Assembly: GCF_020295405.1 (NCBI RefSeq)
Contig: NZ_JADEYP010000005.1
Coordinates: 62,001-126,000 of the forward strand
From: Sphingobacterium bovistauri
Lineage (GTDB): Bacteria > Bacteroidota > Bacteroidia > Sphingobacteriales > Sphingobacteriaceae
Direction: 5' to 3'
Length of the DNA: 64,000 nt
Both the position numbers and the translations under genes were made by a program. Every line of letters begins with the position of its first letter. Position 1 is the stretch's first letter. Under the pieces are notes generated by a model, which worked only from the letters and a program-made list of their open reading frames with translations, was not told where the DNA came from and ran no database searches. Positions 8,642 through 17,413 of this stretch are shown in pieces.

Positions 8642-10312
8642 TTATCCTTTTTTGACTTCTTTCGCCCAAGAATCTTTTAACGTTACTGTTCGGTTGAATA
8701 CCAAATGTTCTGGAGTTGATTTTGTGTCCACATTAAAGTATCCTAAACGGATAAATTGATATCCTTTTCCTGGAATAGCATTGACTAAATCGGGTTCGAT
8801 ATATGCTTTTGGAATGATTGTCAAGCTGTTTGGATTTAATGAAGCTTTGAAATCTTCTTCAGCCACAGGGTTTTCCACTTGGAAAAGACGATCGTACAAA
8901 CGTACTTCCGCTTCTTTGGCATGTGTCGTAGAAACCCAGTGAATTGTACCTTTCACTTTTAGTCCAGATGTGTCTTCACCAGATTTTGAATTAGGAATGT
9001 AGTTACAGTGTACTTCTGTTACATTTCCATTATCATCTTTTTTGAAATCATGACATTCTACGATATATCCATGTTTTAGACGAACCGAAAGACCTGGTCC
9101 AAGACGGAAGAATTTCTTAGGCGCATCTTCCATGAAATCGTCACGTTCAATCCATAATTCTTTTGTAAATGGAATAATACGCGAACCTTCACCGCCCTCT
9201 ACCTCAGGATTGTTTTCACCTACTAATTCTTCAACTTGTCCATCAGGATAGTTGGTGATAATCAATTTGATTGGGTCTAATACTGCCATTCTACGCCAAG
9301 CCGTTTTGTTCAGGTCCTCACGGATACAGAATTCTAACAAGCTCACATCAATCATGTTTTCACGTTTTTGAATACCGATGCGTTCTGCGAAATTGCGAAT
9401 ACTTGCAGGTGTATAGCCACGACGACGTAAACCCGAAATAGTAGGCATACGTGGATCGTCCCAGCTTTCTACATGACCTTCATTTACTAATTGCAATAAT
9501 TTACGCTTGCTCATCACAGTGTACGTCATGTTCAGACGTGCAAATTCATATTGCTTAGAAGGGAAGATGCTCAATTGTTCAATCAACCAGTCGTATAATG
9601 CGCGATGTGGTATAAATTCTAACGTACATACCGAATGCGTGATTTTCTCTATAGAGTCTGATTGACCATGTGCGAAATCGTACATAGGGTAAATACACCA
9701 TGTGTCACCAGTGCGGTGATGGTGTGCATGCTTGATGCGGTAAATGATAGGATCACGCATGTGCATATTTGGACTAGCCAAATCAATTTTTGCACGCAAC
9801 ACTTTTTCCCCATCAATATACTTTCCATCTCGCATGTCTTGGAAAAGCTGCAAATTCTCTTCCACCGACCTGCTACGATTAGGTGTTGGTACACCTGGTT
9901 CTGTAGGTGTGCCTTTAGCAGCAGCAATTTCTTCTGCGGTGCTATCATCAACGTATGCTAAACCGTTCTTAATTAATAAGACGGCATATTCATATAAAGT
10001 TTCGAAATAATCTGATGTATAAAGTTCTTCAGACCACTGGAATCCTAACCATGAAATATCTTTTTTGATGCTTTCTACATACTCAATATCCTCAGTTACT
10101 GGGTTAGTGTCATCAAAACGAAGATTAGTTTTTCCATTGTATTTTTTTGCCAATCCGAAATTAAGACAGATGGATTTGGCATGGCCAATATGAAGGTAGC
10201 CATTCGGCTCAGGAGGAAATCTTGTCAATACACGACCATCATGTTTTCCAGTTCGAAGATCTTCTTCGATGATTTCTTCAATAAAATTTAATGATTTTTC
10301 TTCCTCTATCAT
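8642..10312 (-). CDS. glnS: glutaminyl-tRNA synthetase
   Basis: A 556-aa class I aminoacyl-tRNA synthetase that charges tRNA-Gln. The HIGH motif appears as [16 protein letters not shown] (residues 32-47), the KMSKS-type loop as VMSKRKL near residue 267, and the C-terminal anticodon-binding barrels run to the end. [16 protein letters not shown] is the GlnRS-specific acceptor-stem region. Length equals that of E. coli GlnRS, so a dedicated glutaminylation route is present rather than only the Gat pathway. Two tRNA-Gln genes lie elsewhere in the window. A TAACTTTG -7 box ends only 5 bases before the ATG, so the mRNA may have almost no leader. Confidence 0.98.
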   Translation of the reverse strand: MIEEEKSLNFIEEIIEEDLRTGKHDGRVLTRFPPEPNGYLHIGHAKSICLNFGLAKKYNGKTNLRFDDTNPVTEDIEYVESIKKDISWLGFQWSEELYTSDYFETLYEYAVLLIKNGLAYVDDSTAEEIAAAKGTPTEPGVPTPNRSRSVEENLQLFQDMRDGKYIDGEKVLRAKIDLASPNMHMRDPIIYRIKHAHHHRTGDTWCIYPMYDFAHGQSDSIEKITHSVCTLEFIPHRALYDWLIEQLSIFPSKQYEFARLNMTYTVMSKRKLLQLVNEGHVESWDDPRMPTISGLRRRGYTPASIRNFAERIGIQKRENMIDVSLLEFCIREDLNKTAWRRMAVLDPIKLIITNYPDGQVEELVGENNPEVEGGEGSRIIPFTKELWIERDDFMEDAPKKFFRLGPGLSVRLKHGYIVECHDFKKDDNGNVTEVHCNYIPNSKSGEDTSGLKVKGTIHWVSTTHAKEAEVRLYDRLFQVENPVAEEDFKASLNPNSLTIIPKAYIEPDLVNAIPGKGYQFIRLGYFNVDTKSTPEHLVFNRTVTLKDSWAKEVKKG

Positions 10313-10316
10313 AATA

Positions 10317-10324
10317 CAAAGTTA
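10317..10324 (-). promoter_or_regulatory. -7 promoter box of glnS
   Basis: TAACTTTG on the minus strand matches TAnnTTTG and ends 5 bases upstream of the glnS ATG, implying a leaderless or nearly leaderless transcript. No good -33 TTTG is seen. Confidence 0.45.
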
Positions 10325-10412
10325 ATTATAACTTGCTAAATAATTGTTACAATGGATATAAAATATATAGGCTGATGTGGCAATAAGTCTAAAATTGTTT
10401 TTAATTTAGAAT

Positions 10413-11651
10413 ATGAATATTTTGCATAATATAAGATATTGGATCATTCTCATATTTTATCTACCCGTGTTTCTTTTTGCTAAATCTCCAAAACCCAAAT
10501 TGTTAGTGTATGGTAGTACGCTAGAGGCGTATGTGGCTGCTTTACAGTCTGCCGCATCAGGTGTGCCTACGCTTTGGGTTAATCCACAAGACTATTCATT
10601 TGAACAAGATAGAATTCGTATTCATGATTTTGAGGGAGATTTATTAGATGGTGGTGTGATGCATCAATTTTCTAATAATAGAGAGAATGAGATTGATACA
10701 GCCTCTAATTTTTTTAATGTAGGGAGTTTTGTCAAAAAAAACTCTTTAACTGAAGCTAATCCGTTGTTAATTATTGTAAAGGGGGAAGATATTGTAGAAA
10801 TAGAACGAAAAAAATCATGGAGGTTTACATTATCGAATAAAAAATCTTACGAAGTTCCTGTAGTATTGGATGCTAGCCAGGGAAATTCTTTAATATACAA
10901 AGCAAATCTTTCCAATATTCCAAAGCCTAGATTAAACAAAGCAAAGGATCTAAATTTGGCAGAATCAAGAAGTGTTGTGTTTTTAGGAGAATCTAGAGGT
11001 GATGTGTATGTTGCATTGCTACCAGATTTGTTGACGCAGAAGGATAGTTTTTATGTATTGAACTCGAATGCTTTGATGCCTAATCTTGATATTTCTGTCC
11101 GTTTAGCCTATGGGCAGGTCATGTCTACTATTGCTGGTTATTGTGCCTTTTTTAAAACTACACCCGATAAGATCGATCTTCGTACATTACAGAGTGAGAT
11201 CATTGGCTTTAAAGGTAGGTTATTGCCTTTGATAGATATCAGTGCCGCAGATAAGCATTATGAGACTATTCAGCGCATGTTTTTGTCAGGTATTCTACCG
11301 ATTAAAAATGATGGTGTAAATCTGTTGTTTGATGGTACAGACTCTGTACGAGTAGTAGATATTAAACCATTCATTAATCAATATTATTCACGTGCTCAAT
11401 TATGGTTTGTGGATAACAGTCCTGAATATCTAACAGTACAAGATGCTTTAAATCTTATAAAATATACAGCCTTCCGTGCTGATGAATTAGATATAGAAGT
11501 GAAGAAGAAATGGGACAAAGAATTATCTTTTCAAGCGTCCTTTGATCCCAAAAAATTGATAACAAAGTATGAATTTGCTGTGTTATTCGAAATGTTTGCG
11601 TCACCTTATGCTAAAAAAATAAGCCAAAACGGAGAGGCTATTTATCGTTAA
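10413..11651 (+). CDS. secreted protein related to FAD oxidoreductases, FAD site degenerate
   Basis: A 412-aa protein with a signal peptide (hydrophobic residues 9-22, FLFAKS). By eye it parallels the FAD-dependent oxidoreductase at 15504-17372. KLLVYGSTLEAYVAALQSA sits where the other has VVIVGGGASGTTAAIQIS, VVLDASQGNSLIYKANL matches VVIDATELGDIMAHLKAP, and LLPLIDISAADKHYETIQR (about residue 270) matches the tail IMPYIDVPTTDPQFVKIQR. The glycine-rich FAD loop (GxGxxG) is lost here and the central region is much shorter, so this may be a pseudoenzyme or a binding protein. Its stop codon overlaps that of the convergent ROK gene. It probably belongs to the glycan locus. Confidence 0.72.
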   Translation: MNILHNIRYWIILIFYLPVFLFAKSPKPKLLVYGSTLEAYVAALQSAASGVPTLWVNPQDYSFEQDRIRIHDFEGDLLDGGVMHQFSNNRENEIDTASNFFNVGSFVKKNSLTEANPLLIIVKGEDIVEIERKKSWRFTLSNKKSYEVPVVLDASQGNSLIYKANLSNIPKPRLNKAKDLNLAESRSVVFLGESRGDVYVALLPDLLTQKDSFYVLNSNALMPNLDISVRLAYGQVMSTIAGYCAFFKTTPDKIDLRTLQSEIIGFKGRLLPLIDISAADKHYETIQRMFLSGILPIKNDGVNLLFDGTDSVRVVDIKPFINQYYSRAQLWFVDNSPEYLTVQDALNLIKYTAFRADELDIEVKKKWDKELSFQASFDPKKLITKYEFAVLFEMFASPYAKKISQNGEAIYR

Positions 11652-12877
11652 TCAGTCACGTTTAATAAACGGTCTCTTAACAACAAACATGCTCCATAGG
11701 ACGCTAAATTGTCATTTTTAGATGAAAGTATGATTTTAGTATCTCTGTTTACAGTGGATAACGAATATTTATTTACTGCATTTTTAAGTGGTAAGCTTAA
11801 GTATTCTTCTGATTTTGCTACGACACCTCCGATAATTATCAGTTCAGGGTTAAAGATGTTGATAAGTGAAGCAATACCTCTTCCTAATTTATCACCTATA
11901 TAATTAATAGCTTCTATACATAAGTTATCATCTTTTTTAGCAGCAGCAATTATATCACTTAGTTTAATGTCTTCAATTTTTTTGAATTTCTTTGTTAATA
12001 TACTTGTCGCTCCATCAGAAATTTGTTGGGTGATTCTGCGAATCAACGCATAACCAGATGCTTCGGTTTCAAGGCATCCTTTTTTACCACATTTACATAT
12101 TATGTCATTATCAAATAGCGACATGTGCCCAAATTCTCCTGAGAATCCGGATTTTCCATAATATAATTTGCTGTCAATAAGAATTCCGAGGCCTATCCCG
12201 TTGTCGACATTAACGAATAATGCATCTTTTTCATTCGTTAGAATTCCACTACTAAATTCTGCATAGGCAAGGGCTTTGGTGTCGTTTTCAAGAAATGTTG
12301 GGATTCCAATGTTCTCTTCAAATAGTTTTGAAAGGGGATCTTCATAAAAATTAAAATATGAGTATGAATATCCTGTAGTGTAATTGATACGTCCTGAAAG
12401 ATTAATGCCAACGCCTAGTATCTTTTCTTTAACTATGTTGTGTTTCTCGATAAAATCATTGATTTCTTTACAAATGCTTACCAATGATTCTTCGTTGTTT
12501 TCTAAGGTGTAGGCTATATTATCTTTTTTGGATACAATATCCTTTTTCATGTTGATCATGGATATACTCAAGTTGTCGATACCAACTTGTACACCTATAA
12601 AGTAGGCTGAATTTGCAACTAGTCCGTAAATATTGGGTTTACGACCTATTGTAGAGGCTGTTTTTCCATAATCTTTTACGAGTTCATCTTCAATAAGTTC
12701 TCCAATGCACTCGTTGATTTTAGGTATACTTATATTGAATTCTTTGCTTAGCTCAGCAATAGTAGCTGTTTCATGCGTTGCAAAGTAAGCAAGTGTTTTC
12801 TTTTTAAGACGGATGTTTTTGTAAGCCACCCCATTTTTATTGGCGTCGTGTATATCTTTAAAAAAGTTTGAAGTCAT
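11648..12877 (-). CDS. ROK family transcriptional regulator
   Basis: A 409-aa NagC/XylR-type repressor. The N-terminal winged helix-turn-helix is at about residues 25-75 (TIAELSKEFNISIPKINECI). A ROK sugar-kinase-like domain follows, with the phosphate-binding motif VDNGIGLGILID and the zinc site GHMSLFDNDIICKCGKKGC (CxCGxxGCxE; His plus three Cys all present). ROK repressors leave DNA when a sugar or sugar phosphate binds. It is divergent from the MFS transporter and ends on the same bases as the preceding plus-strand gene. It is the likely regulator of the 13-37 kb glycan locus. A 14-bp palindrome in the divergent region is a candidate operator. A second ROK regulator lies at 38.4 kb. Confidence 0.92.
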   Translation of the reverse strand: MTSNFFKDIHDANKNGVAYKNIRLKKKTLAYFATHETATIAELSKEFNISIPKINECIGELIEDELVKDYGKTASTIGRKPNIYGLVANSAYFIGVQVGIDNLSISMINMKKDIVSKKDNIAYTLENNEESLVSICKEINDFIEKHNIVKEKILGVGINLSGRINYTTGYSYSYFNFYEDPLSKLFEENIGIPTFLENDTKALAYAEFSSGILTNEKDALFVNVDNGIGLGILIDSKLYYGKSGFSGEFGHMSLFDNDIICKCGKKGCLETEASGYALIRRITQQISDGATSILTKKFKKIEDIKLSDIIAAAKKDDNLCIEAINYIGDKLGRGIASLINIFNPELIIIGGVVAKSEEYLSLPLKNAVNKYSLSTVNRDTKIILSSKNDNLASYGACLLLRDRLLNVTD

Positions 12878-12933
12878 AAAGAATGATATAACCGTTTAAA
12901 TATTGCGATTTAATAAATTTAAAACAGTAGTTT

Positions 12934-12947
12934 GTAAATATATTTAC
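12934..12947. promoter_or_regulatory. candidate ROK operator palindrome
   Basis: GTAAATATATTTAC is a perfect 14-bp palindrome in the 187-bp region between the divergent ROK repressor and MFS transporter genes. Position and symmetry fit an autoregulatory operator, but AT-rich palindromes also arise by chance. Confidence 0.35.
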
Positions 12948-13064
12948 TAATATAGTTTTAATTATTGATTTTTTTTAATATAATTGATCTCAATTTATGA
13001 TAAAGCTATATTATTTTAAACTGAAAACCTAATTTCTTAAAAAGTCATTATTATCTAACTATCT

Positions 13065-14354
13065 GTGAAAAGAGGAAACAATTCAAAAGCTATTCATCCG
13101 ATGAGATGGATATCCACCACTTGGTTTGCTATGGGGCTGCCATTTGTAGCATTATCAGGAGCAAGTTCTATTATGTATAAAAACATGGGTGTTTCGGATT
13201 CTAAAATAGCATTTTGGACATCTTTGATTATGTTGCCTTGGACTTTGAAGCCTTTATGGGGGCCTTTCTTGGAGATGTATAAAACGCGCAAATTTTTTGT
13301 ATACATCACACAAATATTTACAGGTTTATTGTTTGGATTGGTAGGGATTACGTTGCAATTGGATTATTTCTTTAGTATTTCAATTGCTGTTTTAACAATT
13401 ATTGCGCTGAGTGGAGCTACACATGATATAGCTGCTGATGGTGTCTATTTGAATGAATTGAGCGCTAAGGAGCAGGCCAAATATGTTGGCTGGCAAGGAG
13501 CATTTTATAATATAGCTAAAGTGTTTTCTGGGGGTGCGTTAGTTTATCTCGCTGGCGAACTAGAAAAAAGTGCTGGTGTATCGACTGCTTGGATGATTGT
13601 AATGTTCGTATATGGAGCTATTATGATTCTTTTAGGATTTTATAATATGCGAGCTCTTCCTTCTGAAGAAGATGTGGAAAAAAGGCCATCCTTTAAAGAA
13701 GGGCTTAGTACATTGAAAGATGTGATAATTAGTTTCTTTCAGAAGAAATATATATGGTTTAGTTTAGCGTTTATTGTTTTCTATAGATTTGCAGAAGGTC
13801 AAGCTATTAAAATTATCCCATTATTTTTTAAAGCTTCTCGTGCTGAAGGTGGTTTAGAGTTGACCACATCTCAGATAGGTCTTTTATATGGTGTGTTTGG
13901 GGCAATAGCCTTTGTTTTGGGTTCTATTGTCGCGGGTAACTTTATAGCGAAGAGGGGATTGACCAGATTTTCTTTATTAGTTCTATGTGCGTTTTTTAAT
14001 ATTCCTTTTATCGCATACGCCTACTTAGCGATTGCTATGCCAACAGATTTATACTTAATTGGTACCGCTGTGGTGATAGAATATTTTGGTTATGGATTTG
14101 GTTTTGTAGGGTTAATACTATTTATGATGCAAAATATTGCACCAGGTAAATATAAGATGGCTCATTATGCTTTTGGGAGTGGGTTAATGAATTTGGGATT
14201 TATGTTGCCTTCTATGGTAAGCGGTGTTTTAAGTGATTATTTAGGATATAAAGAATTCTTTATATGGGTAATGATCGCAACTATTCCTGCCTTTCTTGTT
14301 ACGTTTTTTGTTCCTCTGCGTAAACCTGATCCAAATGAAAATATAGAAGAGTAG
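13065..14354 (+). CDS. MFS transporter, AmpG/PAT-like
   Basis: A 429-aa inner-membrane protein with about 12 hydrophobic segments. The N-terminal GLPFVALSGASSIMYKNMGV and the cytoplasmic-loop pattern LPWTLKPLWGPFLE are characteristic of the AmpG/PAT branch of the major facilitator superfamily, which carries muropeptides, GlcNAc-containing sugars or related glycosides. The ORF begins with GTG at 13065; an internal ATG at 13101 (MRWIST) would shorten it by 12 residues. It heads the plus-strand glycan locus and is divergent from the ROK repressor, so it probably imports the product of the locus and is ROK-controlled. A long hairpin terminator follows. Confidence 0.88.
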   Translation: MKRGNNSKAIHPMRWISTTWFAMGLPFVALSGASSIMYKNMGVSDSKIAFWTSLIMLPWTLKPLWGPFLEMYKTRKFFVYITQIFTGLLFGLVGITLQLDYFFSISIAVLTIIALSGATHDIAADGVYLNELSAKEQAKYVGWQGAFYNIAKVFSGGALVYLAGELEKSAGVSTAWMIVMFVYGAIMILLGFYNMRALPSEEDVEKRPSFKEGLSTLKDVIISFFQKKYIWFSLAFIVFYRFAEGQAIKIIPLFFKASRAEGGLELTTSQIGLLYGVFGAIAFVLGSIVAGNFIAKRGLTRFSLLVLCAFFNIPFIAYAYLAIAMPTDLYLIGTAVVIEYFGYGFGFVGLILFMMQNIAPGKYKMAHYAFGSGLMNLGFMLPSMVSGVLSDYLGYKEFFIWVMIATIPAFLVTFFVPLRKPDPNENIEE

Positions 14355-14360
14355 TGTTTG

Positions 14361-14408
14361 ATACCACTATAGTTATTAATTTTTTTTAATAACTATAGTG
14401 GTGTTTTA
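14361..14408 (+). terminator. terminator after MFS gene
   Basis: An 18-bp inverted repeat, ATACCACTATAGTTATTA / TAATAACTATAGTGGTGT (one G-T pair), is followed by TTTT. It separates the transporter from the large downstream operon. Confidence 0.75.
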
Positions 14409-14507
14409 AAATTATGTTTCTATATTAGACTTTGTTTAGAAATAATTGTCTTTATCCAGTTCTTTTGTTTCTATTTATTTTAAATAGCCTATTTAATGAT
14501 AAACATT

Positions 14508-15500
14508 ATGAAATTATTAGTCTCGACTTTAGTAGTCATCTCTATTTTTATTAGTGGGTGCACTAAAGATATAGAGAGGTATCAGTCTCCTTATGTTAAG
14601 GATAAGGACGAGGAGAGTGTTGATGTGAAATTGCCTTCTCATTGGGTGGAGCATTCGGGGTCTATGAAAGATATCGGTTTTCATGTTTACCGATCGGAGA
14701 GAGTTTTTAATAATAAGAAGACGCGATTGATTGCACTTGTGTTCAATCCCTCAAAAGTGGAATTTAAACCTGTAATTTCTAGTTCAGCAAAAACTGTATC
14801 ACAATTTTATGCTAGTGAGCAAGGGGTGATCGCAAGTGTTAATGGCGGGTATTTTGGTGCTGGAACATCATATAGTTTAATACTACAAAATGGTGTCAAT
14901 CTTGCTGATAATATTCGTTCTCTTTCTCGTGCTTATAATGGAAGTAATACGCCTTATTATCCGACAAGAGCAGCTTTTGGTTTAGATATTAGTAATAAAC
15001 CTAGCGTGGCATGGGTTTATTCATTGACGTCAAAAGGCGCTATTTATAGTTATCCTACTCCAAGTCCAAATATTGAAGGGCAAGTTCCTCAGGCTGTGCC
15101 TAGTGCCTCGTTCCCTTCTGGAGGTCAGGTATGGGGTATGGATCAGGCTATTGGAGGTTCTCCTATGTTGATTAAGGATGGTAAAATAAATATCACAGAT
15201 AAGGAAGAGTTGATTTCTGTTGATAATACAGCAAATAGACCCCGTACAGCAATTGGTTATTATGATAATGGTTTTATTACGTTGTTAGTCGCTGAAGGTG
15301 GGAATACTGCTGAAACGATTCCTGGCTTGACCCTGAATGATGTAGCAAATATTATGTTAGATATGGGGTGTGAGGGGGCTATAAATCTTGATGGTGGAGG
15401 TTCTTCTATGATGGTTGTGAATGGTGAAAAACAAATAAGACCATCTGATGCGGCGGGTGAGAGAGCCGTAATTTCAGCTGTATTAATTAAGAAAAAATAG
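14508..15500 (+). CDS. phosphodiester glycosidase family lipoprotein
   Basis: About 330 aa, with a lipoprotein signal (MKLLVSTLVVISIFISGC; lipobox ISGC). The mature part is a NAGPA-type phosphodiester glycosidase domain (PF09992). Motifs visible are VIASVNGGYFGAG (the family NGGYF), PRTAIGYYDNGFITLLVAEG, and near the C-terminus GCEGAINLDGGGSSMMVVNG (the LDGGGSS signature). Family members cleave sugar-phosphate diesters, such as the GlcNAc-P cap in NAGPA. An in-frame ATG at 14496 would add four residues; 14508 gives a cleaner signal peptide. First gene of a run of 14 closely spaced genes; the next gene starts 3 bases after its stop. Confidence 0.92.
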   Translation: MKLLVSTLVVISIFISGCTKDIERYQSPYVKDKDEESVDVKLPSHWVEHSGSMKDIGFHVYRSERVFNNKKTRLIALVFNPSKVEFKPVISSSAKTVSQFYASEQGVIASVNGGYFGAGTSYSLILQNGVNLADNIRSLSRAYNGSNTPYYPTRAAFGLDISNKPSVAWVYSLTSKGAIYSYPTPSPNIEGQVPQAVPSASFPSGGQVWGMDQAIGGSPMLIKDGKINITDKEELISVDNTANRPRTAIGYYDNGFITLLVAEGGNTAETIPGLTLNDVANIMLDMGCEGAINLDGGGSSMMVVNGEKQIRPSDAAGERAVISAVLIKKK

Positions 15501-15503
15501 ATA

Positions 15504-17372
15504 ATGAAGAGATTTTTTGGTTTAATAATTTTATTTAGTGCGCTAGTTGTATCTGCAAAAGCGCAAATGAAGACGGATGTCGTTATTGTGGGGGGGGGTG
15601 CTAGTGGTACGACTGCTGCAATTCAGATTTCCAGATTGGGAGTTAAATGTATTGTGGTTGAAGAAACAGAATGGCTGGGCGGTATGTTGACATCGGCAGG
15701 CGTTTCAGCTATTGATGGCAATCATCGTTTACCATCTGGATTGTGGGGAGAATTTCGCAAGCATTTATACGATTATTATGGTGGTCCAGTAGCGGTAGAA
15801 ACTGGTTGGGTGAGCAATACATTATTTGAGCCTTCTGTAGGTAATGCTATTTTGCAAAAGATGGTCAAAGCAGAATCTAATATTCAGGTTTTGTTTAATA
15901 CCAAATGGGTCGATGTAAATAAAGTTAATAATGGCTGGGATATTAAAATCAAAGGTGCAGATTCTAAAATCAAGCATATTGAATCTAAGGTTGTAATTGA
16001 CGCGACTGAATTAGGGGATATTATGGCGCACTTGAAGGCTCCTTATTATTTAGGAATGGATTCAAAGTCATTGACTAAAGAGCCTTTCGCATTAGCAGAA
16101 GCGAACGATATTATACAGGATTTGACCTATGTTGTTACCCTAAAAGATTTTGGTCCAAAAGCTAATAAAACAATAAAAAAACCGAAAAACTATAACAAAG
16201 AAGAATTTGATGGTTGCTGCGATGTTTCGGACCCTGCGACATTCAATAAGGATAATAATGATTGTTTCAAGATGTTGACATATGGAAAACTTCCTAACAA
16301 CAAATTTATGATCAACTGGCCTAGAAAGGGTAATGATATTTATTTGAATATCATTGAAAAATCTCCTGAGGAAAGACAAAAGATGTTGGAAGACGCGAAG
16401 CAGATGACTTTACGTTTTGTGTACTATATCCAGAATGAATTGGGCTTCAAAAATCTTGGTATTGATTATAATGAATATCCAACTAAAGATGGTTTTCCGA
16501 TGATCCCATACCATAGAGAGTCTCGTAGGTTGAAAGCAAAATCGTTGTTTGCACTACAACATGTAATGACTCCGTTCGATACAGAAGAAGCATACTATAG
16601 AACAGGTGTGGTAGTCGGTGATTATACCATCGATCATCACCACTACAAATATGGTAATATCCCTGAAATTGATTTTGTTAAAATTCGTGTTCCATCATAC
16701 AATGTTCCATTAGGTTCATTTATTCCTGAAAATTTGGATGGGTTAATTGTTGCCGAAAAAAGTATTGGTGTAACAAATATTGTGAATGGAGCAACTCGTC
16801 TTCAGCCAGTGGTATTAGGAATAGGACAGGCTTCGGGTGTGTTGGCGGCATTGGCTGTAAAAAAGAATGTTCAACCCTCTCAAGTTTCGATTAGAGATGT
16901 ACAATCTACATTGTTAGAGAATAAGGCGTATATCATGCCGTATATAGATGTACCAACTACGGATCCTCAGTTTGTTAAAATTCAACGAATAGGTGCTACA
17001 GGAATTCTTAAGGGAACAGGAATTCCATATAAATGGGCAAATCAAACTTGGTTTTATCCTGAGAAGGAAATAAGTGAATTTGAATTAATGCAAGGCCTAA
17101 GACTGTATTATCCAATTTTAAATGATAATTGGGATGCATCTGGTGAGTCATTGACAGCGAAATCTCTCATTGAGATCTTAAAATATATTGATGTAACGAT
17201 TTCCGTAGAAGCGATTGGTGAAGTCATCAAAACCAATGGTATATCAAAACCAGTAGAATTATCAACGAAGTTAAATCGCAGAGATGTAGCTGTATTGTTG
17301 AATGATGTATTGAAAGTTTTTGAGAGAGAATTGGATTACAAAGGAAAGTTAAAAGAAGAAAACAAGAAGTAG
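15504..17372 (+). CDS. secreted FAD-dependent oxidoreductase with SLH-like tail
   Basis: A 622-aa protein with a signal peptide (cleavage after VSAKA). It belongs to the FAD_oxidored family (PF12831): the Rossmann loop VVIVGGGASGTTAAIQIS is at about residue 26, then VVEETEWLGGMLTSAGVSA (GGxxTxGG-like) and VVIDATELGDIMA. The late GATRLQPVVLGIGQASGVLAALA closes the FAD site. From about residue 475 a tail resembling S-layer-homology modules follows (YIDVPTTDPQFVKIQRIGATGILKG). Enzymes of this family are frequent in glycan loci and probably oxidise sugar hydroxyls, but the substrate is unknown. Located in the periplasm by its signal. The degenerate relative at 10413 shares the same tail. Confidence 0.88.
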   Translation: MKRFFGLIILFSALVVSAKAQMKTDVVIVGGGASGTTAAIQISRLGVKCIVVEETEWLGGMLTSAGVSAIDGNHRLPSGLWGEFRKHLYDYYGGPVAVETGWVSNTLFEPSVGNAILQKMVKAESNIQVLFNTKWVDVNKVNNGWDIKIKGADSKIKHIESKVVIDATELGDIMAHLKAPYYLGMDSKSLTKEPFALAEANDIIQDLTYVVTLKDFGPKANKTIKKPKNYNKEEFDGCCDVSDPATFNKDNNDCFKMLTYGKLPNNKFMINWPRKGNDIYLNIIEKSPEERQKMLEDAKQMTLRFVYYIQNELGFKNLGIDYNEYPTKDGFPMIPYHRESRRLKAKSLFALQHVMTPFDTEEAYYRTGVVVGDYTIDHHHYKYGNIPEIDFVKIRVPSYNVPLGSFIPENLDGLIVAEKSIGVTNIVNGATRLQPVVLGIGQASGVLAALAVKKNVQPSQVSIRDVQSTLLENKAYIMPYIDVPTTDPQFVKIQRIGATGILKGTGIPYKWANQTWFYPEKEISEFELMQGLRLYYPILNDNWDASGESLTAKSLIEILKYIDVTISVEAIGEVIKTNGISKPVELSTKLNRRDVAVLLNDVLKVFERELDYKGKLKEENKK

Positions 17373-17413
17373 TGAATTTCTAACTGACTAAGTAAGAAAA
17401 GTAATTTGAAGAT

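Noticed and set aside
9649..10010. ORFs on both strands inside glnS
   Set aside because: They overlap the well-supported GlnRS frame in other frames, without motifs.
15585..15600. G-run (ggggggg) near the 5' end of the FAD oxidoreductase as a phase-variation tract or frameshift
   Set aside because: The frame is intact across it and encodes the expected glycine-rich FAD loop; a seven-to-eight base tract in one gene is not enough to claim phase variation.
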